Assembly (NCBI RefSeq): GCF_030268885.1
Contig: NZ_BSSA01000005.1
Location: forward strand, 248,001 to 312,000
Direction: 5' to 3'
DNA: 64,000 bases
From: Kitasatospora phosalacinea
Lineage (GTDB): Bacteria; Actinomycetota; Actinomycetes; Streptomycetales; Streptomycetaceae
Part shown: in pieces, positions 45,357 to 53,693 of the stretch
How positions within the stretch are numbered: position 1 is the stretch's first letter
How the letters are laid out: the number at the start of each line of letters is the position of its first letter
The notes under the pieces: generated by a model
Database searches by the model: none
Seen by the model: the letters and a program-made list of their open reading frames with translations, nothing else
Told to the model about the DNA's origin: nothing
Position numbers and translations under genes: made by a program

Positions 45357-45551
45357 GCGGACATGGTGGGGCAGGTCGGTCGTGGCGGGCGAGCCGTTTT
45401 CCGGCCCGCCGGACCGCCGGCCCGCCCGCTCGGTGGCCGGGGCCGGGCGGACCGGCGCAGGGGGTTCGGGCGCGGCCCTCGGCGTGGTAGGAAGAGCGGA
45501 TCATCGGCTGGTGTGGCGGGGGAACGGGCGGGTGCGGTCGTGCGCAAGGTG

Positions 45552-45908
45552 ATGACGGGGACCCAGTTGCTGCTGCGGCTGCTGCTGGAACTGGCCTCGC
45601 TGGTGGCCCTGGCGGTCGGCGGGTACGGGGCGTGGCCGGACGGCCCGGTCGTGCTGCGGGTGCTGATCGCCCTGGTGCTGGTCGCGCTCGCGGTCGTGCT
45701 CTGGGGCCGCTACGCGGCACCCCGGCGGCCGGTCCGGAACTCGGCGGCGCTCTGGTACGGGGTCCAACTGCTGATCTGGGGAGGCTCGGTCGCCCTGCTG
45801 GCGTTCGGCGGACACCCCGGGTGGGCGCTCGGGCTCGGCGCCGTGATGGTCGCCAACACGGCGGTGCTGTGGTCGCTCGGTGAGTGGTCGCCCGCCGTGG
45901 AACGCTAG
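45552..45908 (+). CDS. YrdB/DUF2568 family small membrane protein
   Basis: A 118-residue protein with four hydrophobic helices: TQLLLRLLLELASLVALAVG, VLRVLIALVLVALAVVLWGR, SAALWYGVQLLIWGGSVALL and GWALGLGAVMVANTAVLWSL. LLLELASL and WGRYAAPR (W-G-x-x-x-A-P) are hallmarks of DUF2568. ATG 45552 fits homologue length; GTG 45540 upstream is in frame. The function is unknown. It converges, with a 9-nt gap, on the TVP38 gene. Confidence 0.84.
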   Translation: MTGTQLLLRLLLELASLVALAVGGYGAWPDGPVVLRVLIALVLVALAVVLWGRYAAPRRPVRNSAALWYGVQLLIWGGSVALLAFGGHPGWALGLGAVMVANTAVLWSLGEWSPAVER

Positions 45909-45917
45909 CGGCGGGCG

Positions 45918-46718
45918 TCAGCCGGAGCGGCCCGGGCGGGCGCGCCACAGCGAGACGGCGCTGAACACGCACATCGCGGCGATCACCGCGGCGGAGACCA
46001 GGAAGGCCGGCGAGGTGGGCGAACTCGCGCTCGCCCCCGCGACCACGTACGCGGTGGTGGTCGGCACCACGCCGAGGACGGTGCCCGCCAGGTACGGCCA
46101 GAACCGCACGCCCGAGAACGCGCACGCCAGGTTGCCGGCCTGGAACGGCGCGCCCGGGAACAGCCGCACCAGCAGCACGCTGCGGAAGCCCTGTTCGGAC
46201 AGCCGCCGGTCGATCTCCGTCAGCACCTTGCCGCGCACCAGCGGCCGCAGCGCCTCGCGCCCCAGCCAGCGCCCGAGCGCGAACGCCGCCGCCGCGCCGA
46301 CCGCCGTTCCGGCGACCGCCAGCGGGACGCCCCACAGCGAACCGAAGAGCGCCCCCATGCCCGCGTTCAGCGCCGGACGGGGTAGGAAGGCCACCGAACC
46401 GAAGGCGTACACCGAGAGCGCGACCGGTATCCGCCACGGACCCGAGGCGGCCGACAGGACGGCGGACGGGTCCCACAGCAGCAGCGAGGCCGCGGCCGCG
46501 GCGAGCAGCACGAGCAGCGCGCCGAGGCGCAGCAGCGCCCCGCGGTGCGGGCGGTGCAGGGGTGGGGCCGAGGCAGGGGCCCGGGTCGGCCCCACGGCGG
46601 GCTCGGTGGCGCTGGAGGCATCGGTGGCATCGGCGGCCTCAGTGGCATCGATGCCATCGGCGGCATCGATGCCGGCGGAGGCGGAGGCGGACGCGCCTAT
46701 CGGCTGTGGGGCAGACAC
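45918..46718 (-). CDS. TVP38/TMEM64 (DedA-like) membrane protein
   Basis: A 266-residue protein. After a low-complexity tail of about 55 residues (GIDAADGIDATEAADATDAS) come transmembrane helices and the SNARE-associated domain: YAFGSVAFLPRPALNAGMGA, LFGSLWGVPLAVAGTAVGAA, LVRLFPGAPFQAGNLACAFS and YLAGTVLGVVPTTTAYVVAG. The F/L-x-R-x-x-P and G-x-x-P motifs are those of the family, likely lipid scramblases or transporters. GTG 46718 is taken; the tail comes from a GGCATCGATG-like repeat and may be partly untranslated. Confidence 0.86.
   Translation of the reverse strand: MSAPQPIGASASASAGIDAADGIDATEAADATDASSATEPAVGPTRAPASAPPLHRPHRGALLRLGALLVLLAAAAASLLLWDPSAVLSAASGPWRIPVALSVYAFGSVAFLPRPALNAGMGALFGSLWGVPLAVAGTAVGAAAAFALGRWLGREALRPLVRGKVLTEIDRRLSEQGFRSVLLVRLFPGAPFQAGNLACAFSGVRFWPYLAGTVLGVVPTTTAYVVAGASASSPTSPAFLVSAAVIAAMCVFSAVSLWRARPGRSG
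46609..46680. repeat. Degenerate GGCATCGATG repeat in the TVP38 N-terminal coding region
   Basis: Repeats of GGCATCGG/GGCATCGATG encode the Gly/Asp/Ala tail (GIDAADGIDATEAADATDA). They are imperfect and at the level of slippage products. Confidence 0.6.
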
Positions 46719-46745
46719 CCGGGGAGCTTAACCGGCGCTGGGCGG

Positions 46746-47663
46746 CTACGAGGAGGGCGTTTCGGGGGCGGGGCGGCGCAACCGCTTGAGCAGGGCGATG
46801 TCGGCGGCCTGACGGGCGCCCTCGACCCGGGCGGGGTCGTGGCGGCCGTCCGGCGTCTCGATGATCAGCGGGACGCCCGCGGTGGCCGGGTGCGCGAGCA
46901 GCGCCTCGAACGCGGCCGCGCCGATGTGGCCCGCGCCGATGTTCTCGTGGCGGTCCTTGCGGGCACCCGCGACGTCCTGCGAGTCGTTGGCGTGGATCAG
47001 CCGCAGCCGGCCGGGGCCGACCGCCCGGTGCAGGGCGTCGAAGAGCTCCCCGATCCCGCCCGGTGCGGCCAGGTCGTGCCCGGCGGCGAAGGCGTGGCAG
47101 GTGTCCAGGCAGACGCCGACCAGCGGGTGGTGGTCGAGTGCCTCCAGGAAGGCGGCGAGGTCGTCCATCCGGGAGCAGAGCGAACTGCCCTGGCCCGCGG
47201 TCGGCTCCAGCAGCAACCACGGGGCGTCGGTTCCGTACCGGTCGAGGCCGTCCAGGATCGGCAGCACCTGCTCGCGGACCCGGGCGAGCGCCTCCGTGCG
47301 GGTTCCGCAGAGCGCGGACCCGGTGTGCACGACCGTTCCCAGGGCGCCGATCGCGGCCGAGCGGTGCAGCGAGTGCGTCAGCGATTCGGCGGAGCGCTCC
47401 CGGGTCGCGGCCGAGTCCGAGCCGAAATTGATCAGGTACGGCGCGTGCACGTACGCCGGGACGCCCCGCTCGGCGCAGGCCGTCCGGAAGGCCAGGTCGT
47501 GCGCGGGGTTCCCGACCGGAGTGGCCCACCCGCGCGGATTGGCGACGAACACCTGCACCGCCTCCGCCCCGACCTTCTCGGCGTAGGCCAGCCCCGTGCC
47601 CGCCAGCCCTTTTCCGGCGACGGGAACGTGGGCACCGATCGGGTTGCGCAAAGCGGAATCCAT
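46746..47663 (-). CDS. nfo: Deoxyribonuclease IV / endonuclease IV (AP endonuclease)
   Basis: A 305-residue TIM-barrel protein of the AP-endonuclease-2 family: GAHVPVAGKGLAGTGLAYAE, VQVFVANPRGWATP, YVHAPYLINFGS, TVVHTGSALCGT, LLLEPTAGQGSS, VGVCLDTCHAFAAGHDL and LRLIHANDSQDVAGARKDRHENIG. The His/Glu/Asp ligands of the three-zinc site are present. It cuts at abasic sites in base-excision repair. ATG 47663 is used; ATG 47675 is in frame; neither has a strong RBS. The symbol follows E. coli nfo, and streptomycete genes of this type are highly conserved. Confidence 0.85.
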   Translation of the reverse strand: MDSALRNPIGAHVPVAGKGLAGTGLAYAEKVGAEAVQVFVANPRGWATPVGNPAHDLAFRTACAERGVPAYVHAPYLINFGSDSAATRERSAESLTHSLHRSAAIGALGTVVHTGSALCGTRTEALARVREQVLPILDGLDRYGTDAPWLLLEPTAGQGSSLCSRMDDLAAFLEALDHHPLVGVCLDTCHAFAAGHDLAAPGGIGELFDALHRAVGPGRLRLIHANDSQDVAGARKDRHENIGAGHIGAAAFEALLAHPATAGVPLIIETPDGRHDPARVEGARQAADIALLKRLRRPAPETPSS

Positions 47664-47755
47664 GCTCAGGAGCATCGCACGGCGGGACGGAAGCGCAGAC
47701 CACCGGGGTCGGCGCCCCTCCCGGAGTGCTGTGCCGCTGATGCCTCGGGGCGGTG

Positions 47756-47790
47756 GTACGGGCGGCGCGGTGGCACGGGGCGGCGCGGTG
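47756..47790. repeat. 18-nt G-rich tandem repeat
   Basis: CGGCGCGGTGGCACGGGG occurs twice in tandem and degenerates into further G-rich variants up to about 47870. It lies in the gap between the nuclease start and the terminator of the next gene; no coding role. Confidence 0.6.
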
Positions 47791-47889
47791 GCACGGGGCG
47801 GGGGGTGGCGCGGGGGATCGGGGCGGCGCGGGGCGGGAGGTGGCGCGGGGCGCACCGGGGGCGGAACCCTACCGGGAGCGGAACGTGCC

Positions 47890-47922
47890 GAGGGGCGCGG
47901 GAATGGATTTCCCGCGCCCCTC
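47890..47922. terminator. Terminator downstream of the MFS gene
   Basis: GAGGGGCGCGGGAA (47890-47903), loop TGGAT, TTCCCGCGCCCCTC (47909-47922): a perfect 14-bp stem 35 nt past the MFS stop at 47958 on the minus strand. Confidence 0.85.
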
Positions 47923-47957
47923 GACGGACGTCCGTCCGCCCATTGTCCGGCCGTCCG

Positions 47958-49154
47958 TCAGTGGGTCGGCTCCAGGGAGCCGGAGGACGCGACGGGGACG
48001 TCGACCGACTTGCGGTGCCGCATCGCCGTCGCGGAGGGGATCAGGGCGGCGGCCAGCAGCGTGACCGCGATGAAGGAGACGGTCAGCGAACTGGCCTGGG
48101 CGATGCCACCGACCACGGCCGGGGCCACCAGCCCGGAGGTGTAGGTGATGGTGGCGACACCGGCGATGGACTGGCTCGGGTTGCTGCCCGCCCGGCCCGC
48201 GGCGGCGAACGCGAGCGGGACGACCACGGCGATGCCGATGCCGATCAGGGCGAAGCCCGGGATGGCCACGTACGGGCTGCTCGCGAACACCACCAGCAGG
48301 CCGCCGGTGGTGGCGACCACGCCGCTCAGCCGGACGGCGCGCACCGGACCGAGCCGACGGACGACCGCGTCACCGGCCAGGCGGGCCGCGGCCATGGTCG
48401 CGGCGAAGGCGGTGAAGCAGGCGGCGGCGACGGAGGAGGAGGCGCCGGTGATGTCACGGAGGTAGACCCCGCTCCAGTCCATCGAGGCGCCCTCGGCGAA
48501 CACCGCGCAGAACCCGACCAGGCCGATGACCAGCGCCTCCTTCGGCGGGAGGGCGAACCGCGGCGGGGCCTCCTCGCCAGCGGTCGGCCGGACGTCCAGC
48601 ACCCCGCGGGAGACCACCTGGGCGAGCACCACCAGGATCGCGGCGGTCACCGCGTACTGGACGCGGGCGTCCACGTGCTGATGGGCCGCCAGGACACCGA
48701 AGGCGGAGGCCACCAGACCGCCGACGCTCCACATGCCGTGCAGACCGGACATGATCGACCGGCCGAGCCGCTCCTCCACCTCGACGCCCTGCGCGTTCAT
48801 CGCGACGTCCGACATGCCCGCCGTGGCGCCGTAGAGGAACAGCGCCAGGCAGAACACCACCAGGTGGGGGGAGAGCGCGGGCAGCGCCAGCGACAGGCAC
48901 CACAGCGTCAGCAGGCCCTGCAGCGCCGCCCGGGCACCCAGGCGGTGCACGATCCGGCCGGCCAGCGGCATCGCCACCGACGCCCCGATGGCGGGGAACA
49001 CCAGGGCGAGACCGAGCTGGCCCGGGCTCAGCTCCAGGTGGTCCTTGATCCACGGGATGCGGCTGACGAAGGTGCCGGTGACGGCGCCGTGAACGGCGAA
49101 CACCAGCGCCACGCTCATCCTCGCGCGCTGGACGTCCTTGAGAGTCTCGCCCAT
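47958..49154 (-). CDS. MFS transporter (FucP/YbjJ-like)
   Basis: A 398-residue, 12-helix transporter: VHGAVTGTFVSRIPWIKDHL, LGLALVFPAIGASVAMPLAG, GRIVHRLGARAALQGL (motif A-like), FLYGATAGMSDVAMNAQGVE and FCAVFAEGASMDWSGVYLRD. The last features, MNAQGVxVE and EGAxxDWSGVYL, mark the YbjJ-like subfamily whose substrates are unknown. ATG 49154 follows GGGGGAG. It diverges from the ROK regulator and probably is its target. Confidence 0.9.
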   Translation of the reverse strand: MGETLKDVQRARMSVALVFAVHGAVTGTFVSRIPWIKDHLELSPGQLGLALVFPAIGASVAMPLAGRIVHRLGARAALQGLLTLWCLSLALPALSPHLVVFCLALFLYGATAGMSDVAMNAQGVEVEERLGRSIMSGLHGMWSVGGLVASAFGVLAAHQHVDARVQYAVTAAILVVLAQVVSRGVLDVRPTAGEEAPPRFALPPKEALVIGLVGFCAVFAEGASMDWSGVYLRDITGASSSVAAACFTAFAATMAAARLAGDAVVRRLGPVRAVRLSGVVATTGGLLVVFASSPYVAIPGFALIGIGIAVVVPLAFAAAGRAGSNPSQSIAGVATITYTSGLVAPAVVGGIAQASSLTVSFIAVTLLAAALIPSATAMRHRKSVDVPVASSGSLEPTH

Positions 49155-49191
49155 GCTGGGCTCCCCCTTGGGTCGGTCGGATGGCAATAAA

Positions 49192-49214
49192 CTATCAGGT
49201 ACCCTGCCTGTTAG
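49192..49214. promoter_or_regulatory. Inverted repeat between MFS and ROK genes, putative ROK operator
   Basis: CTATCAGG (49192-49199) and CCTGTTAG (49207-49214) match inversely at 7 of 8 positions, spacer TACCCTG. The AT-rich flank TAAA..AGAAAC suggests overlapping promoters for both genes. The ROK protein likely binds here. Confidence 0.6.
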
Positions 49215-49238
49215 AAACCTCTGGAAGGATGCAGGCTC

Positions 49239-50567
49239 ATGACGACCGCTCGCACCGCCACGCCGAGCACCGCCCGGGCCATCAACGACCGGCTTGCCCT
49301 CGACCTGCTGCTCGAACGGGGCCCGCTCACCGCGTCCGACCTGCGCACACTGACCGGACTGTCCCGGCCCACCGTCGCCGACCTGCTGGAGCGGCTCCAG
49401 CGCAGCGGTCTGGTCGCCCACGCGGGCGAGAGCGCCGCACTGCGCCGCGGCCCCAACGCCCGTCTGTACGGACTGGTCGCCGACCGCGCCCACCTCGCCG
49501 GGATCGACATCCGGGCCACCGGCGTCAGCCTGGTGGTCGCGGACCTGACCGGCCGGACGCTCGGCACGGCCACCATCGCCGCCTTCGCCCCCGGCGCGGG
49601 GGCGGGTGCCGGAGCGGGTACGGGGACGGGGGCGGGGGTCGAGGCGGGGGGCGTGACGAGCGCCAAGGCGGGTGCCGGGGCCGGGGCGGTGGACGGCGAC
49701 CTGCTGGTGGAGCGGACCGTCGAGACGCTGCTCGCCACCGCGGCCGAGGCCGGGGCGAAGGAACTGCACACCGTGGCCGTCGGTGCGCCGGGCCTGGTCG
49801 ACCCGGTGACGGGCATGCTCAACAACTCCGGCAAGCTGCCCGAGTGGCACGCCAAGCTGTTGGCTGCCCTGCGGTCGCGCCCCGGAACCGAGGTGATCCT
49901 GGAGAACGAGGTGAACCTGGCCGGGATCGCCGAGCACCGCATCGGCGCGGCCCAGGGGCGGCGGGACTTCGCGCTGATCTGGCTCGGGCACGGCGTGGGC
50001 GCCTCCGTGGTGCTCGACGGACGCCTGCGTCGCGGCGCCTCCGGCGGCACCGGCGAGATCGGTTTCCTGCCCGTGCCAGGGACCGTCGGACTCCCCGACT
50101 CCAAGAAGTGCGACGGGGGCTTCCACTCCATGGTGTCGAGCGCCGCGATCTGCGAGCTCGCCGCCCGCCACGGGCTCGCGACCGGGCCCGGCATGGGGGG
50201 CGGGGTGGGCGGTGCCACAGCCGGGGGCGCCGGTGCGGCCGAGGAGCAGGAACCCGCGGCCGCGGCCGTGGTACGCCGGGCCGTCGAGACCGGTGCCGAC
50301 GACTTCCTGGACGAACTGGCGCAACGGATCGCCGTCGGAGCCTCCGCGATCTGCGTCGTGCTCGACCCGGGCTGTGTGGTGCTGGGCGGGGAGATCGGGC
50401 AGGCCGGAGGACCGGAACTGGCGGACCGGGTCGAACGGCACCTCTCCCGGATCTCCCCGCTCGCCACCGAAGTGCGGGCCGGCACCGCGGGCGGCGGCGC
50501 CGTTCTGGCCGGTGCGGTGCTGACCGCTGGGGACGCGGCGCGGCGGGAACTGTTCGGCGGGGACTGA
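49239..50567 (+). CDS. ROK family transcriptional regulator
   Basis: A 442-residue regulator. The winged helix at residues 13-70 (ERGPLTASDLRTLTGLSRPT) binds DNA. The ROK domain has AVGAPGLVDP, ENEVNLAGIAEH, ASGGTGEIGFLPV and the Cys/His zinc region (KKCDGGFHS, modified from CxCGxxGC). The usual DxG ATP motif at the start of the domain reads GIDIRATGVSLVVADL, typical for sugar-sensing members. Two low-complexity inserts, GAGAGAGTGTGAG (about residue 120) and GGGVGGATAGGAGA (about 325), break the fold surface. It diverges from an MFS gene and probably controls it. Confidence 0.9.
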   Translation: MTTARTATPSTARAINDRLALDLLLERGPLTASDLRTLTGLSRPTVADLLERLQRSGLVAHAGESAALRRGPNARLYGLVADRAHLAGIDIRATGVSLVVADLTGRTLGTATIAAFAPGAGAGAGAGTGTGAGVEAGGVTSAKAGAGAGAVDGDLLVERTVETLLATAAEAGAKELHTVAVGAPGLVDPVTGMLNNSGKLPEWHAKLLAALRSRPGTEVILENEVNLAGIAEHRIGAAQGRRDFALIWLGHGVGASVVLDGRLRRGASGGTGEIGFLPVPGTVGLPDSKKCDGGFHSMVSSAAICELAARHGLATGPGMGGGVGGATAGGAGAAEEQEPAAAAVVRRAVETGADDFLDELAQRIAVGASAICVVLDPGCVVLGGEIGQAGGPELADRVERHLSRISPLATEVRAGTAGGGAVLAGAVLTAGDAARRELFGGD

Positions 50568-50861
50568 CGGTACGACCCGCGGCGCACCGTACCGAGCGCT
50601 GCCGTCGATGCCCCGCCCGCCGGGCCGAACCGCCGCCCCGTCCCTCGGAGCCAGGCCGCTGTGCCCCATCCGCTCCGTCGTCGGGCGGTGCGTTCCGGCG
50701 CGGTGGCGGTCCGCTCCCCGTGCAGGCGGTTCCTGAGCGGGTGGTTCCCGAGCGGGCGGCTGCCGGGTGGGCGGTGGTGGGGTGTGCACGGGGACGGGCG
50801 TCGGTACGGCAGGATGGCGGGGTCCGCCAGTTCGTTCTTGAATCGTCCGGGAGCCGCATCG

Positions 50862-51275
50862 ATGGTCATGTCCGACCGGCCCGTCCACCCGTACCGCATC
50901 GGTGAGGCTGCCTCGATGCTCGGGGTGAGCGCCGACACCATGCGGCGGTGGGTGGACGCGGGTCGACTGCCGGCGATGCGCGACGAGCACGGCCACCGGA
51001 TCATCGCCGGGGCGGAACTCGCGGCGTTCGCCCGGGAGTTGGCCCGTCCGGAGAACAGCGAAGTGGAAGGGCGCTCGTCGGCCCGGAACAGGTTCCCCGG
51101 GATCGTGACCGCAGTCGTCCTGGGGGACGTCGCTGCGCAGGTGGAGATCCAGGCCGGTCCGTTCCGGGTGGTCTCCCTGATCAGCCGTGACTCGGCGGAG
51201 GAACTCGGCCTCGTCCCCGGGGCGCCCGCCACTGCAGTGATCAAGTCGACCAACGTCGTGGTCGAGCGGCGCTGA
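50862..51275 (+). CDS. HTH-TOBE domain regulator, putative molybdate-responsive
   Basis: A 137-residue two-domain protein. The N-terminus (HPYRIGEAASMLGVSADTMR, WVDAGRLPAMRDEHGHR) is a MerR/excisionase-type helix-turn-helix. The C-terminal half (NRFPGIVTAVVLGDVAAQVE, LGLVPGAPATAVIKSTNVVV) is a single TOBE/Mop domain, of the kind that binds molybdate or tungstate. Such proteins are candidate metal sensors or stores. No mod transporter genes are near in the window. ATG 50862 follows GGGAG; ATG 50868 is in frame. Confidence 0.87.
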   Translation: MVMSDRPVHPYRIGEAASMLGVSADTMRRWVDAGRLPAMRDEHGHRIIAGAELAAFARELARPENSEVEGRSSARNRFPGIVTAVVLGDVAAQVEIQAGPFRVVSLISRDSAEELGLVPGAPATAVIKSTNVVVERR

Positions 51276-51514
51276 GTCCGGGCCCGGCCGCACCCTCCTC
51301 GCCCTGCCTCCGGTCCCGGTTCCGGTCCCAGAACCAGACCCAGAGCCGGTCCCGGACCGTCCTGGACCGGCTCCGCTGTCCGGCCGCCCGGGCGGTAGCG
51401 GCGGCCGGGAGCGGGAGGTGGACCGTCGCCGCCTAGGATGCGGGGGTCTGCGGCCGAGCGGTGGTGAGGCGGCCCGTGCTGTGAGTATCCCGACCGTGCG
51501 AGAGGACGATTCCG

Positions 51515-52216
51515 TTGAAGAGCCGCGTGCGCGCCGTTGCCCACCGTGGTGACCCGTACCTGCACCGCGAGAACACCCTGCCGGCGGTCAGCGCGGCTCT
51601 CGCTGCAGGAGCCGACGCCGTCGAGGTCGACGTCCAGCTCACCCGGGACGGGGTGCCCGTGCTGCTGCACGACCACACCCTCGAACGCCTGTGGAACGAC
51701 CAGCGTCGGATCGACCGCGTGGCGCTCGACCAGTTGGAGGAAGTGGCCACCCCCGGACTCCGGATCCCCACCCTCGCCGAGACCCTGCAGGTCGTTGCCG
51801 CCACGGACGGCGCGCAACTGATGATCGACCTGGACGAGGCCCGCCCCGCTGCCGCCACCTGGCAGGTCGTCAGCGATCTCGGGGCGGCGGACCGGGTCGC
51901 CTTCTGCGGGTCGGTCGCCGCCATGCTCGCGGTGCGCGAACTGGCTCCCGAGGCGGAGATCTCCCTGACGTGGAACCGCCTCCAACTGCCCAAGCAGCGG
52001 TTGCTCGCCGAACTGCGCCCCAGCTATCTCAACCCGCCCTTCGGCCTGGTCGACGAACGACTGGTGGCCGCCGTCCACGACGCCGGGATGGGCCTGGCGA
52101 CCTGGACCGTGGACCTGCGCCGCACCATGCGGCGGATGCTCGCCCTCGGGGTGGACTCGTTGACCTCCAACCGCATCGCGCTGCTGCGCCGGACGATCGA
52201 CCAGCACCGGGCCTGA
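51515..52216 (+). CDS. Glycerophosphodiester phosphodiesterase
   Basis: A 233-residue TIM-barrel enzyme. It has RAVAHRGDPYLHRENTLPAV (HRG and EN), DAVEVDVQLTRDGVPVLLHD HTLER (ExD, metal and catalytic His) and later LMIDLDEARPAAA, matching GDPD domains. It hydrolyses glycerophosphodiesters to glycerol-3-phosphate. No signal peptide, so cytoplasmic. The start is a TTG at 51515 after AGAGGAC; there is no better ATG/GTG at the right length. Confidence 0.92.
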   Translation: MKSRVRAVAHRGDPYLHRENTLPAVSAALAAGADAVEVDVQLTRDGVPVLLHDHTLERLWNDQRRIDRVALDQLEEVATPGLRIPTLAETLQVVAATDGAQLMIDLDEARPAAATWQVVSDLGAADRVAFCGSVAAMLAVRELAPEAEISLTWNRLQLPKQRLLAELRPSYLNPPFGLVDERLVAAVHDAGMGLATWTVDLRRTMRRMLALGVDSLTSNRIALLRRTIDQHRA

Positions 52217-52338
52217 CCCACTGGGAGCGGGACGGTCCACCCGGGCGCCACGCCACGCCTGCCGCCTTTCCCTGTCGTCCGGGCCGTCATCTGTTGGAAT
52301 AAGCCGATCATGACGGTGTGTCGGCTGCGGAGGTGGCG

Positions 52339-53628
52339 GTGACGGCAGAGGACTCCCCGAATCCGCAGGACCGGGGCGACCGTTCGGACCCGGCCACACC
52401 TTCGAGGGGTGGAGCCGGAGAAGGAACCGGAAGAGGAGCCGGAACAGGGCTGCCAGGAACATCAAGTGGGGATCCCTTCTCGGGAGGCGGTGGCGCGTCG
52501 GGCGCGGTCGCCGTGACGAGTGCGACCGGCACGGACCTGGACGACCGGCGGCCGTCCCAACTGCTCCCGGTGTCGGTCAGGTCGGCCGCGGCCTGGTCGG
52601 CCGCGGTGATCCTCTTCATCACCGTGGCTGCGTTCGCCGTCTTCGTGGTGGTGGAACTGCGGGCTGCGACGATCCCGATGGTGATCGCGCTCCTGGCCAC
52701 GGCCCTGCTGTATCCAGTGATGCCCTGGCTGGTGCACCGTGGTGTCAGACGGGGGGCTGCAGCCGGGCTGACCTGCACGATCCTGGTGCTGGCGGTCACG
52801 GGCGGGATCGCACTGCTGGTCAATTCCCTGGTGAACAGCGCACCGCAGATCGCTTCGGGGCTCCAGCAGGCGGGCGACCGCATCGCCTCCTGGCTGGGCC
52901 CGTTCGGAGACAAGATCCAGTACGCGCTGAAGGAGAGCTCCGGCTCCGGGAGCACCCTGGTGGACTCACTCGCCAACGGCGTCCTCTCCGGGCTGGGACT
53001 GGTCACCCAACTGCTGACCGGAGGGGTGCTCTCCCTTGCGCTGGTCTTCTTCTTCCTCCGGGACGGGCACCGCTTCGGCGACGCGATGCGCGAACTGATT
53101 CCCGGTCGGCACTCCGAGACGGTGATCGCCTGCGGTCAGCAGGCGTTCACCGCGATGGCGGGCTTCATGCGGGGCACCACCTTGATCGCGCTGATCGATG
53201 CCACGTTCATCTCCATCGGGCTGCTGGTCCTGGGCGTCCCCGGTGCGGCCGGGCTCGGCGCGCTCGTCTTCATGGGTGCTTACATCCCTTTCGTCGGTGC
53301 CTTCCTCTCGGGAACGGTGGCCGTCCTGGTGGCCCTCGCGAACGGCGGACTGGGTACTGCCCTGTGGGCCCTCGGGGTGGTGTTGGCGGTGCAGGCGATC
53401 GAGGGGAACATCCTGCAACCCCTCATCCAGAGCCGGACCGTCGAGCTCCACCCGGCCACCATCATGATCGCGGTGGTGGCCGGGTCCGGGATCGCCGGAA
53501 TCATCGGTGCCCTGCTCGCCGTGCCCGTCAGCGCTGCCGGACTCGGCGTGGTGTCAGTCCTCCGGGGCACCGCGGGGAGCCCCGACCTGCCGGGCAGCCG
53601 TCGAAAACGTCACCGGCTCGAACCCTGA
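52339..53628 (+). CDS. AI-2E family transporter (PerM-like permease)
   Basis: About 429 residues. After a disordered tail of about 65 residues come eight hydrophobic helices: AAAWSAAVILFITVAAFAVF, VIALLATALLYPVMPWLVHR, GGVLSLALVFFFLRDGHRFG, FMGAYIPFVGAFLSGTVAVL and QAIEGNILQPLIQSRTVELH. The last (the E-G-N-x-L-x-P motif) is diagnostic. Proteins of this kind export various small molecules or sodium, and the AI-2 label is historical. GTG 52339 with GGAGG 5 nt before it is favoured; GTG 52318 is in frame. A 10-codon ORF from ATG 52310 ends in a TGA that overlaps GTG 52339. Confidence 0.88.
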   Translation: MTAEDSPNPQDRGDRSDPATPSRGGAGEGTGRGAGTGLPGTSSGDPFSGGGGASGAVAVTSATGTDLDDRRPSQLLPVSVRSAAAWSAAVILFITVAAFAVFVVVELRAATIPMVIALLATALLYPVMPWLVHRGVRRGAAAGLTCTILVLAVTGGIALLVNSLVNSAPQIASGLQQAGDRIASWLGPFGDKIQYALKESSGSGSTLVDSLANGVLSGLGLVTQLLTGGVLSLALVFFFLRDGHRFGDAMRELIPGRHSETVIACGQQAFTAMAGFMRGTTLIALIDATFISIGLLVLGVPGAAGLGALVFMGAYIPFVGAFLSGTVAVLVALANGGLGTALWALGVVLAVQAIEGNILQPLIQSRTVELHPATIMIAVVAGSGIAGIIGALLAVPVSAAGLGVVSVLRGTAGSPDLPGSRRKRHRLEP

Positions 53629-53693
53629 GCATGCGCGGGCCCGGACCGCCGGGCCTCGTTCCTTCCGCCCGCACCGGGGCCTTCGGACGGGCG

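Noticed and set aside
47958-51293. An open frame of over 1,000 codons on the minus strand across the ROK gene
   Set aside because: Only the first part, from 49154, is a real MFS gene. The rest is antisense to the ROK and HTH-TOBE genes, with Arg/Pro/Ala/Gly-rich shadow composition typical of high-GC DNA.
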